DNA of 64,000 nt from contig JAEZRP010000022.1 of assembly GCA_023444095.1 (NCBI GenBank), positions 330,252 through 394,251 on the forward strand, given 5' to 3'. Position 1 is the stretch's first letter. Every line of letters starts with the position of its first letter. The stretch comes from Bacillota bacterium (GTDB lineage: Bacteria; Bacillota; Clostridia; Christensenellales; Aristaeellaceae). This document shows, piece by piece, positions 57,192-64,000 of the stretch. A program made the translations under genes and the position numbers. Below the pieces are notes generated by a model. It was not told where the DNA came from. It searched no databases and saw only the letters and a program-made list of their open reading frames with translations.

Positions 57192-58733
57192 ATGAAGAAG
57201 TTCTGGTTGATCACAATCCTGCTGGGAACGATGCTGTTTTTGTCCGGTACGGCGCTGGCCTCCGGTCCCGTATGTTTTTTTTGTAACAGCACCGACACCG
57301 AGTGGTTAGATTATGAGTATGTTGCCTACAACTTGCATTACCATTATTACTACTGTCATAATCCACGCTGCGTTTCCAACGAGGATTGGAATCACGCAAA
57401 GCTCCCCTATGGTGAGATATGCTCCTTCACCATTCCCGCCAACTGCACGAAGGGCGCTTCCTGCGTATGCGGCAACGCTTCCGGCAACCCGGTCCACTTA
57501 GAGGTCGTCGACCCGGCGGTCGCGCCCACCTGCGCGCAGACGGGGCTGACCGAGGGCAAGCACTGCTCCTTGTGCGCCGCGGTGCTCGTCGCGCAACAGA
57601 CCGTCCCAAAGACGGCCCATACCGCGGTCACTGACGCGGCGGTCGCGCCCACCTGCACGCAGGCGGGACGCACCGAGGGCAGCCACTGCTCCGTGTGCGC
57701 GGCGGTGATCGTCGCGCAACAGACCGTCCCGGCGGCCCATACCGCGATCACTGACGCGGCGGTCGCGCCCACCTGCGCGCAGGCGGGACGGACCGAGGGC
57801 AGTCACTGCTCCGTGTGCGCGGCGGTGCTCGTCGCGCAGGAGATCCTCCCGGCCACAGGCCATACCGAGGTCACTGACGCGGCGGTCGCGCCCACCTGCA
57901 CCCAGACGGGGCGCACCGAGGGCAGCCACTGCTCCGTGTGCGCGGCGGTGCTCGTCGCGCAGGAGACCATCCCGGCCACAGGCCATACCGCGGCCACTGA
58001 CGCGGCGGTCGCGCCCACCTGCACCCAGGCGGGCCGGACCGAAGGCAGCCACTGCTCCGTGTGCGCGGCTGTGATCGTCGCGCAGGAGGCCGTCCCGGCC
58101 CTCCGGCATCAGCACCGGGTGACGGTCACCCAGCCGACATGCTCCCGGGAGGGTTATTCCACATTCACCTGCACCCGCTGCGAGAAACGGTACGTCACCG
58201 ACGTGACGAGCGCGCGCGGCCACCGTTACGGCGCGTGGACGGGCAACGGCGACGATACCCACAGCGCGACCTGCCAGTCCGGCTCCTGCGGATCTCGCAA
58301 GACCGAGAACTGCGAGTACGCCGAGGTGACCGGGACCGATCAGCCGTTTCGCGTGTGCGTCGTGTGCGGCGCGTTGAAGGGCATTGCTTCGGAGAATCTC
58401 GAAGCGTCAGCCGCGTTCCCGCTCCTTGCGGGCGCGACGGCGGAGCCCGTCCGGAACGGCACGCTGCCGCGCGGTGAGCTGGCCGTACACGGTCAGGAAG
58501 CGCCCTGCGACGGCGTGCTGTACGCCCTGACCGTCGCGTTTGAAACCGCCGGGCAGAGCGTGGAACTTGCGGGTCCGGTGCGCGTCTGCGTGCCTTATGA
58601 AGGCGCGACCGCGTTCCGGCTTTTCCAGGTGGACGGCGAAGCGCTGACGGAGCTTCCGTTCACGTGCGAGGACGGCTTCCTGCGCTTCGAGCTGGATCGG
58701 GCCGGGCTGCTCCTTCTGACCGCGGCCGAGTAA
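57192..58733 (+). CDS. Secreted protein with five CxxC repeats
   Basis: 513 residues. It has a signal peptide (MKKFWLITILLGTMLFLSGT, cleaved after ALA). Residues ~30-100 are Cys/Tyr-rich. Five repeats of ~40 residues follow, each DAAVAPTCTQAGRTEGSHC then SVCAAVLVAQ and a P-x-x-x-HT end. A variant TCSREGYSTFTCTRCEKRYV repeat and a region with four Cys come next, then a beta domain to the end. Such Cys repeats with HCSVC pairs occur in clostridial surface proteins, where they may bind zinc or form disulfides. AGAGG lies eight bases ahead of the ATG at 57192. No wall anchor is seen. Confidence 0.8.
   Translation: MKKFWLITILLGTMLFLSGTALASGPVCFFCNSTDTEWLDYEYVAYNLHYHYYYCHNPRCVSNEDWNHAKLPYGEICSFTIPANCTKGASCVCGNASGNPVHLEVVDPAVAPTCAQTGLTEGKHCSLCAAVLVAQQTVPKTAHTAVTDAAVAPTCTQAGRTEGSHCSVCAAVIVAQQTVPAAHTAITDAAVAPTCAQAGRTEGSHCSVCAAVLVAQEILPATGHTEVTDAAVAPTCTQTGRTEGSHCSVCAAVLVAQETIPATGHTAATDAAVAPTCTQAGRTEGSHCSVCAAVIVAQEAVPALRHQHRVTVTQPTCSREGYSTFTCTRCEKRYVTDVTSARGHRYGAWTGNGDDTHSATCQSGSCGSRKTENCEYAEVTGTDQPFRVCVVCGALKGIASENLEASAAFPLLAGATAEPVRNGTLPRGELAVHGQEAPCDGVLYALTVAFETAGQSVELAGPVRVCVPYEGATAFRLFQVDGEALTELPFTCEDGFLRFELDRAGLLLLTAAE
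57508..58100 (+). repeat. Tandem coding repeat of about 120 bp
   Basis: Five near-identical units containing GACGCGGCGGTCGCGCCCAC and AGCCACTGCTCCGTGTGCGC. The inner units differ by few bases, which points to recent expansion or gene conversion. Confidence 0.9.
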
Positions 58734-59134
58734 GGGGACAAACCGCTGTCGCGCCGCTCGGCGCGGCGCAGCGACCGAATAAGGGGCGGCCCTGTCATGC
58801 GGGGCTGCCCCCCTTTCCTTCGGGCGATCCCGAACCCCATGAACAGGCGCCCGCCACCCGCCCACGATCGGCAACCCCCCGAAATCGCGCGATTTCGGGG
58901 GGTTGTGATTTGATCAAAAACAGGCAATGCTTCCGAAGGATTGACGAATCGTCTCCGCAGTCCGCGCATGGTTCGGCATCTCCGACCCCGAGGCACTGTA
59001 CCGTGTATTCGCCAACTATAGATATGCACCCGGCGTCTGACACTGCATAGAATGGGGATGGAAAGCGTCAGTTGTCCGGAGCAGCATAGGAACTCCTTAC
59101 AGGGCGGATCATGGCTGCTGGAAAGGTGAAATTT
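58734..59134. other. Intergenic region with hairpins, no gene
   Basis: Besides the palindrome at 58873-58904, this 400-base stretch has a GGGGCGGCCC...GGGGCTGCCCC hairpin near 58785-58815. A TAGAAT at 59049-59054 could be the -10 of the following cupin gene, but no matching -35 is evident. Confidence 0.5.
58873..58904. terminator. Perfect palindromic hairpin behind the repeat-protein gene
   Basis: AACCCCCCGAAATCGC and its exact complement GCGATTTCGGGGGGTT form a 16-bp perfect palindrome with no loop bases, followed by a weak T stretch. It probably ends the 57192-58733 transcript. Confidence 0.65.
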
Positions 59135-59650
59135 ATGCATTCCAATCCGAATGAATATCGCTGCTGCAATCGTCCTTCCCCGTACCCGCCCGAAGACGCC
59201 TGCCCCTCGGACGGTCGGCCCTGCCTGACCACTCGCTGCGTGGGAATCGCGGAGGATTTTGGCCCCAACCCCTATGTCGTGAACATCACGGAGGCGACCC
59301 TCGAAAACCCCTTCTTCCGGAGGGCGCTCTGGACGGGTACCCATCTGCAACTCACCCTCATGTGCATTCCTCCGGAAGGAGAGATCGGGCTGGAGATGCA
59401 CCCCAACCTGGATCAGTTCCTCCGTCTGGAGCAGGGCAAGGGCAGAGCCATGATGGGCCCGGCGGCGGACAGCCTGAACTATGTGCGGGAAGTCGCCGAT
59501 GATTATGCGATCTTCATCCCCGCAGGAACCTGGCACAACCTCGTCAACACGGGAAAAGAGCCGATCAAACTGTACTCCATCTATGCCCCGGTTCAGCATC
59601 CCGCCGGAACCATCCATTGCACAAAGGCGGACTCTGACGCCGCCGAGTAA
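59135..59650 (+). CDS. Cupin-domain protein
   Basis: 171 residues. The cupin motifs are GLEMHPNLDQFLRLEQGKGR (metal ligands His and Glu-like acid) and IFIPAGTWHNLVNTG (third His), with LYSIYAPVQHPAGTIH at the end. The N-terminal 40 residues are Cys/Pro-rich. AAAGGTG precedes the ATG at 59135; an earlier ATG at 59111 is also possible. Cupins of this HPxxDQFLR type are often mannose-6-phosphate-isomerase-like or oxygen-tolerance proteins, but the substrate is unknown. Confidence 0.8.
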   Translation: MHSNPNEYRCCNRPSPYPPEDACPSDGRPCLTTRCVGIAEDFGPNPYVVNITEATLENPFFRRALWTGTHLQLTLMCIPPEGEIGLEMHPNLDQFLRLEQGKGRAMMGPAADSLNYVREVADDYAIFIPAGTWHNLVNTGKEPIKLYSIYAPVQHPAGTIHCTKADSDAAE

Positions 59651-59814
59651 AAAAACCGAAAGTCCAGCAAATTGAGTTGCAGCCATACCGCCTGGGGACT
59701 GCCGCCGAGTCGGGTGGCAGTCCCGTTTTCCTGTTAGCACAAGGATCAGGCCCATCTTCTGAACGCATATTTTCAAAAATGAATGGAGATCATACGCCGA
59801 AAGGAGGTGATTTT

Positions 59815-60162
59815 ATGGGTGTGGTGACAACGACGACAAACAAGTATCAAAAATGTTTGGATGCATGCAAGCGGTGCGAACAGGCGTGCTACGAATGCTT
59901 CGCGCTGTGCCTGAATGAGCCCGACGTGCAAGCCCGGAAAGGGTGCATCCAAATGCTCGTTGAATGCGCGGAAATCTGCAAGCTGTCAAGCTCCTTCATG
60001 GCCATGAATGCGCAGCACGCTATCAACGTATGCCAGCTATGCGCCACGGTCTGCCAGAAGTGTGAACAGGAATGCGCGATGTTCAAGGACGATCATTGCA
60101 AAGCCTGCGCCAACGAGTGCAGGACATGCGCGAATGAGTGCAATATGATGGCGCGCGGCTGA
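59815..60162 (+). CDS. Cys-rich four-helix-bundle copper-binding-type protein
   Basis: 115 residues with about 20 cysteines in CxxxC/CxxC spacing along predicted helices (CLDACKRCEQACYECFALC, CKACANECRTCANECNMM). This is the pattern of Csp/DUF326 four-helix bundles, which store Cu(I) with cysteines lining the bundle. AAAGGAGG precedes the ATG at 59815. No Tat signal, so cytosolic Csp3-like. It could buffer copper. A GGGCGGG...CCCGCCC hairpin (60188-60214) follows. Confidence 0.85.
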   Translation: MGVVTTTTNKYQKCLDACKRCEQACYECFALCLNEPDVQARKGCIQMLVECAEICKLSSSFMAMNAQHAINVCQLCATVCQKCEQECAMFKDDHCKACANECRTCANECNMMARG

Positions 60163-60252
60163 TGAAAAGGTTTCCGATGCGTATTTCGGGCGGGATAACA
60201 ATCGTTACCCGCCCATCGCGCAATCTGAGAAGGAGCGAAACTACGGGGACGA

Positions 60253-60981
60253 ATGAATATATTTCTTGATATTCTATATGCGATATTGCGAACCTGTGCT
60301 GCTTTTGTCATCCTCATCCTGATGGCGCGAACATTGGGTCGAAAAGCGTTATCCCAAATGACGTTTTTTGATTTTGCCGTAGTCATCACTTTTGGTTCCG
60401 TCACAGCAAACATCGGAATCGGGCGAGATAATTCATTCCATACGGCGGTAACGGTATTAATTACGATCGGACTTTTGGGGCTTGCAAGCGGCCAATTTCA
60501 TATCAAAAGCTTTCGATTCCGCAAACTGATCAATTCCGAGCCGCTCATCATCATTGAAAACGGAATCATCCTGGAATCAAATATGCGCAAAGGCCGAATC
60601 ACGATGAATGAGCTGAACTCGATGCTCCGATTCAAGGATGTCTTTCTTATCTCCGACGTTCACTATGCGATCCTGGAAAACTCCGGCACGCTTTCTGTGC
60701 TGCTGAAGAGCGAAAGCAAGCCATTGACGCCGAAGGATATGCAGATGCAGCCAACGGAAACAGGACTCACCAAAGATATGATTATCGACGGCAAAATCAT
60801 GTACGAAAACTTGAATGCAACCAACATGACCGAGGCGTGGCTCCTCAGAGAGCTGAACGCACAAGGCATTTCCAACGTTGGCGAAGTGTTCTTTGCGGGC
60901 ATGGCTTCCAACGGGAGCCTGTATATTTCGAAAAGAACTTATGACAAACAGGAAAAACATGGCGAGCATGGCATCGAATAA
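60253..60981 (+). CDS. DUF421 (YetF/YcaP-type) membrane protein
   Basis: 242 residues. Three membrane helices occupy residues 1-80 (ILMARTLGRKALSQMTFFDF is the family signature). The soluble part has PLIIIENGIILESNMRKGRI and MNELNSMLRFKDVFLISDVH, matching the DUF421 domain. The family in Bacillus sporulators influences spore properties; here the role is unknown. The codons are slightly less GC-rich than the neighbours. Confidence 0.85.
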   Translation: MNIFLDILYAILRTCAAFVILILMARTLGRKALSQMTFFDFAVVITFGSVTANIGIGRDNSFHTAVTVLITIGLLGLASGQFHIKSFRFRKLINSEPLIIIENGIILESNMRKGRITMNELNSMLRFKDVFLISDVHYAILENSGTLSVLLKSESKPLTPKDMQMQPTETGLTKDMIIDGKIMYENLNATNMTEAWLLRELNAQGISNVGEVFFAGMASNGSLYISKRTYDKQEKHGEHGIE

Positions 60982-61213
60982 CCCCCGTCCAGCATATCCA
61001 GATTGGCGATCAGATGCCCTTCTATCTGCCTCATTGCTCTTGCGATCAGCCGGCGAGATTGTTGAATGAAGCACGACGCGACAAAGGCGTATGCATCATA
61101 ACACAAAAATTCGTGTTTCGCCGTGAAAGCGGTTTTGTGGTTGCGGCAAAGGCAATCGTTTGTTCATAGCACGAATGTCCGGGGGGCGAACCGCGCCCCC
61201 CGTTGCGGCAAGC
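60982..61213. other. Intergenic region with GC hairpin
   Basis: No gene seen. A perfect 8-bp stem GGGGGGCG / CGCCCCCC (61181-61201, five-base loop) stands 13 bases beyond the stop of the convergent gene at 61214 and may act as a weak terminator. Confidence 0.5.
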
Positions 61214-61822
61214 TCATTCGATCCGTTCAAACGTCAAGGACGAAAGAATGCCGGAGATCACGTCCGCGTTCTTCGCATCCCCCGCGTCGGAAACCGGGCC
61301 GCAGAAGGCCACGTCGTAGCGCACGCCATCCTGTATGGTCGAATAGATCAGGATGTCCGTCCGAACGCCCGTCCCGTTCCCCGGGTCCGATCCCCACCGC
61401 GTTTCGCACCGGAGGTACCAGATTTCCCCGATCTCCTCATAGACCGTGTCAAATTCGCCCGTCGAGCACAATCCCAGAAGGATGTTGCCGACGGAGTTTC
61501 CCTGCGCGCTCACGCATTCCTCGCGCGATTTGACGCCAAAGTTGTTGATGCGCCGATCGACCGCCGCCTGCCAGACGTCGGTCGAGAGGATCGCCACCAA
61601 CGAAAGCTCGCCATCCTCAAAAACGCCCCATTCCCCGATCTCGCGGCTCTCGCCCCCGGACGTATCGCCGCCCCATTGCAGGTCGTCCCATGCTTCCGGC
61701 ACGACGAGCGAAACCCTGTGCCCGTGCGCCTCGCCCGAAACCGCCAGCCCCTCCGCCATCGCCCCGGGAAGCGCCGCCGCCAACGCGAGCGCCACCAGAA
61801 CGGCCAAAAGACGTACCCTCAT
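61214..61822 (-). CDS. Secreted protein of unknown function
   Basis: 202 residues. The signal peptide MRVRLLAVLVALALAAALPG then AMA is cleaved before EGLAV. The mature part has HRVSLVVPEAWDDLQWGG, GELSLVAILSTDVWQAAV, SREECVSAQGNSVG and ends DVISGILSSLTFERI, the layout shared with 39178-40272 and 56498-57058 (VPxxW start, IxSxxF/ITL end). Codons follow host preference. Two short Cys. Probably extracellular. Confidence 0.7.
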   Translation of the reverse strand: MRVRLLAVLVALALAAALPGAMAEGLAVSGEAHGHRVSLVVPEAWDDLQWGGDTSGGESREIGEWGVFEDGELSLVAILSTDVWQAAVDRRINNFGVKSREECVSAQGNSVGNILLGLCSTGEFDTVYEEIGEIWYLRCETRWGSDPGNGTGVRTDILIYSTIQDGVRYDVAFCGPVSDAGDAKNADVISGILSSLTFERIE

Positions 61823-61985
61823 CGCGCACCTCCATCATCGTTCTCCCGCCGCCATTATAAACAATATGGAAAGAAAAGGCAACGAAAAAGAAAGCGCCCG
61901 CCCTCCCAGGAAGGCGCGCCGGGCGCAGCTCCGCGCGGCGGACGCATCCCCCATGGCCCGCGCACGGACAAGGCTTTGGTTCCGA

Positions 61986-62014
61986 TTGACAAACGCGCGG
62001 CTTCGTGCTATCAT
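61986..62014 (+). promoter_or_regulatory. Promoter of the fluoride-riboswitch transcript
   Basis: TTGACA (61986-61991), a 17-base spacer, TATCAT (62009-62014). The expected start of transcription, about 62020, coincides with the first base of the aptamer. The stretch 61823-61985 before it holds nothing I recognise. Confidence 0.85.
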
Positions 62015-62020
62015 GCCGCA

Positions 62021-62105
62021 AGGGAATGAAGTTCTCCCATGGCATCCGCCAGAACCGCCGCAAAGCTGATGACTTCTGCAATCGCGCAGAGGATCGGCTT
62101 TTTTT
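62021..62105 (+). promoter_or_regulatory. Fluoride riboswitch (crcB motif) with terminator
   Basis: P1 is GGGA/TCCC (62022-62025 with 62035-62038), closing the loop that contains GAAGTT. That loop pairs with GACTTC (62071-62076) as the conserved pseudoknot, and the latter follows the hallmark GCTGAT. The overlapping stem CTTCTGC / GCAGAGG ends in seven Ts (62099-62105), a terminator that competes with the pseudoknot. Fluoride should stabilise the aptamer and let transcription reach the antiporter gene. An extra TGGC-ATCC-GCCA hairpin (62040-62051) is inserted between P1 and P3, and P3 is short. Confidence 0.82.
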
Positions 62106-62358
62106 GTGGCCGCTCCGCCGCATCGGGAAAAAGCCGCACGGAGAATCGAACCGTCCGCCGCGCCGCTTTGACCTATCGTTTGCGCATGGCGTTTCCGCAT
62201 CGGGCAAGGCGCGGGAGGGCGCGCCCGGCGTCCGCGTCCCCGCCCTTGCGGGCGCGCCGCTGCCATAGCGCCCGCGAAATGCCGAACCGGAGGGCGCGCG
62301 CCCATTGCGCCAAGAGACAAAAGCGTTCCCTGAAATGGATGGAGAGGATGAGATACCA

Positions 62359-63546
62359 ATGCTGTTCAGCATCGCGCTGATCCTGCTGGCCGGTCTTCTG
62401 TTCGGCGGGCTGTTTCGGAAAATCGGGATTCCCTACATCATCGGCATGCTCCTGACCGGAATCCTGTTCGGGCCGTACGTTTTGAACCTCATTGACCGCT
62501 CGATCCTTCTGATCTCCGGCGACCTTCGCGAAATCGCGCTGATCATCATCCTGGCAAAGGCGGGTCTGACATTGGACCTGGGCGATCTGAAGCGGGTCGG
62601 CCGCCCGGCCGTCCTGATGTGCTTTGTTCCGGCGACGCTTGAAATCATCGCGTTTCTGCTGTTCGCGCCGAAGCTCATGGGCGTATCCCTGATCGAAGCG
62701 GCGATCCTCGGCGCGGTGATGGGCGCGGTTTCGCCCGCGATCGTCGTCCCGCGCATGGCGATGATGATGGACGAGGGCTGGGGCACGAAGCAGGGAATCC
62801 CGCAGATGATCATCGCGGGTTCCTCGGCGGACGACGTATATGTGATCGTTCTGTTTACATCGCTCCTCTCGCTGGCGTCGGGCGGAAGCGTTTCGGCCAT
62901 CGACTTCGCGCAGATCCCGATCTCCATCGTACTGGGCGTGCTGCTGGGCGGCGTACTGGGCTTTATCCTCACAAAGCTGTTTGTGCGCTTCCGAATGCGC
63001 GACACGCTCAAGGTGATCGTCCTTCTGGCGGTTTCGTTCCTTTTGATCAGCGCGGAGAAGGCGCTGGAAGGCACTGTGCGCGTGTCGGGTCTCTTGGCGG
63101 TCATGAGCATGTGCATCGTCATCAACAACAGGGCGGGCATCGTCGCGAAGCGGCTGTCGATCAAGTTTTCGAAGTTGTGGGTCGCCGCCGAGATCTTCCT
63201 GTTCGTGCTGGTGGGCGCGACGGTCAACATCGGGTACGCGCTTTCGGCGGGCTTCGGGATGATCCTGATGCTCTTACTCGGCCTCGTCTTCCGGCTGATC
63301 GGCACATACGCGTCCGTCCTCGGAACCGCGCTCAACCGCAGGGAGCGGGTCTTCTGCATGCTGGCGCAGATCCCCAAAGCGACCGTGCAGGCGGCCATCG
63401 GCGGCGTTCCGCTCGCCATGGGGCTGGCGTGCGGAAACACGGTGCTCTCCTTCGCGGTGATCTCGATCCTTCTTTCCGCGCCCACCGGCGCGTTCGCCAT
63501 CGACGCGACCTACCGGAAACTGCTGCATAGGGAGGTTCGGGCGTAG
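62359..63546 (+). CDS. Cation/proton antiporter (CPA family) under fluoride-riboswitch control
   Basis: 395 residues with about 12 membrane helices. Helix 1 is LFSIALILLAGLLFGGLFRK, followed by IPYIIGMLLTGILFGPYVL, the Na+/H+-exchanger fold signature. LAKAGLTLDLGDL and SADDVYVIVLFTSLL resemble the core helices, with Asp residues in SSADD. GAGAGG lies 11 bases before the ATG at 62359; an upstream ATG at 62335 is less likely. Na+/H+ antiporters are among known fluoride-riboswitch clients. A role in fluoride tolerance is inferred from the upstream switch. Confidence 0.85.
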   Translation: MLFSIALILLAGLLFGGLFRKIGIPYIIGMLLTGILFGPYVLNLIDRSILLISGDLREIALIIILAKAGLTLDLGDLKRVGRPAVLMCFVPATLEIIAFLLFAPKLMGVSLIEAAILGAVMGAVSPAIVVPRMAMMMDEGWGTKQGIPQMIIAGSSADDVYVIVLFTSLLSLASGGSVSAIDFAQIPISIVLGVLLGGVLGFILTKLFVRFRMRDTLKVIVLLAVSFLLISAEKALEGTVRVSGLLAVMSMCIVINNRAGIVAKRLSIKFSKLWVAAEIFLFVLVGATVNIGYALSAGFGMILMLLLGLVFRLIGTYASVLGTALNRRERVFCMLAQIPKATVQAAIGGVPLAMGLACGNTVLSFAVISILLSAPTGAFAIDATYRKLLHREVRA

Positions 63547-63661
63547 AAGGGAGCGGCGGGAGAAGCTATTATTGCCTATCGACAGGAGCGAACGCTTTCC
63601 GACCGATATGCCTTAGTCGCGCGGAACTTTGCCCTTGCATAGCTTCCGCGCGTCCGACTAT

Positions 63662-63838
63662 CTATTCGTCTTTCTTTGGAGATATGCTTACATTGTGATG
63701 CAAAGCCTCAAATTCTTCTCTGTGATCTGCTAAAAAAGATGCCAGTCGTCCAATCTCATCCCTACTATCCGATGCGACAAAATCTTTATTGTAGATGTAC
63801 TCGTATTTAAGCGCGCAACAATTCAATATTTCAATCAT
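63662..63838 (-). pseudogene. Fragment of an unknown gene at the right edge
   Basis: 58 codons from MIEILNCCALKYEYIYNKDF to ...HHNVSISPKKDE. The frame stays open upstream to about 63885 (QEICEFKVINDEN) without a start, so the N-terminus is missing. The codons are A+T-rich and unlike neighbours. No family recognised. Confidence 0.45.
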
Positions 63839-63885
63839 GTTCTCATCGTTGATTACTTTAAATTCGCATATCTCTTGGTACTGTC

Positions 63886-64000
63886 AAGAGTTATGCGCAA
63901 ATTCGTATAGCGTCACCCATAGAAATCGGTTAGTCGTGAGGCGAACAGGCCTCAGGCATGTTCGCCTTGGCTGCCGGACAGCGGGCGGGTGGGCGTCCGT
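63886..64000. other. Unassigned right-edge sequence
   Basis: The composition changes abruptly at about 63885, next to GTCAAGAGTTATGCGCAAAT, which could be the end of a mobile element or a junction. Too little sequence remains to decide. Confidence 0.3.

Overview
The window looks like a chromosome segment of a high-GC member of the Clostridia (Firmicutes). The evidence is AGGAGG-type ribosome binding sites, a short HisG paired with HisZ, the cyclic arginine pathway with ArgJ, a LytTR/AgrC-type two-component pair, sigma-A-like TTGACA/TATAAT promoters and Firmicutes-type phage genes. I cannot name a species. Most genes are strongly G/C at third codon positions. Three stretches are visibly A+T-rich: 21.9-26.5 kb, 36.2-38.6 kb and 40.3-42.4 kb. 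Each carries accessory or phage genes.

Left arm (1-16.7 kb): two amino-acid operons on the minus strand. argCJBDF is followed, beyond a terminator, by carAB. Together they make N-acetyl intermediates, ornithine, carbamoyl phosphate and citrulline. hisZGDCBHAF-IE is an almost continuously overlapping histidine operon lacking only a histidinol-phosphatase. Between them lies a plus-strand ArsR regulator and a metal(loid) permease with two matching palindromic operators.

16.8-21.9 kb holds housekeeping or hypothetical genes (a YkvI-like membrane protein, a serine hydrolase, a DUF368 lipid-carrier transporter, a VOC protein, a histidine phosphatase), then smpB and ssrA (tmRNA), forming the trans-translation pair.

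21.7-26.9 kb is an integration hot spot at the 3' end of ssrA. A 121-bp near-perfect copy of the ssrA end lies 1.68 kb downstream and brackets an ADP-ribosyltransferase-like gene and a small partner gene. Beyond it is a single-gene helicase-nuclease fusion that looks like an anti-phage defence protein. Holin-gene tails and a truncated HAD gene mark old recombination scars.

26.9-31.8 kb: a divergent MFS exporter/AraC pair, a terpene-cyclase-fold protein, a methyltransferase and TrmO.

31.9-52.9 kb: a large minus-strand prophage module with podovirus-like virion genes: scaffold, N4-gp56-type capsid, adaptor, tail and internal proteins, receptor-binding proteins, endolysin and holin. No terminase, portal, integrase or replication genes are visible. 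It carries cargo: a SAMHD1-like HD phosphohydrolase, a two-domain protein of the secreted family, an IS5-type transposase remnant and an odd Cys/Trp/His/Asp-rich small protein.

53.2-64 kb: host genes, including a GNAT acetyltransferase, a LytTR two-component system, secreted proteins (one with tandem CxxC repeats), a cupin, a Cys-rich four-helix copper-type protein, a DUF421 membrane protein, and a fluoride riboswitch upstream of a cation/proton antiporter.
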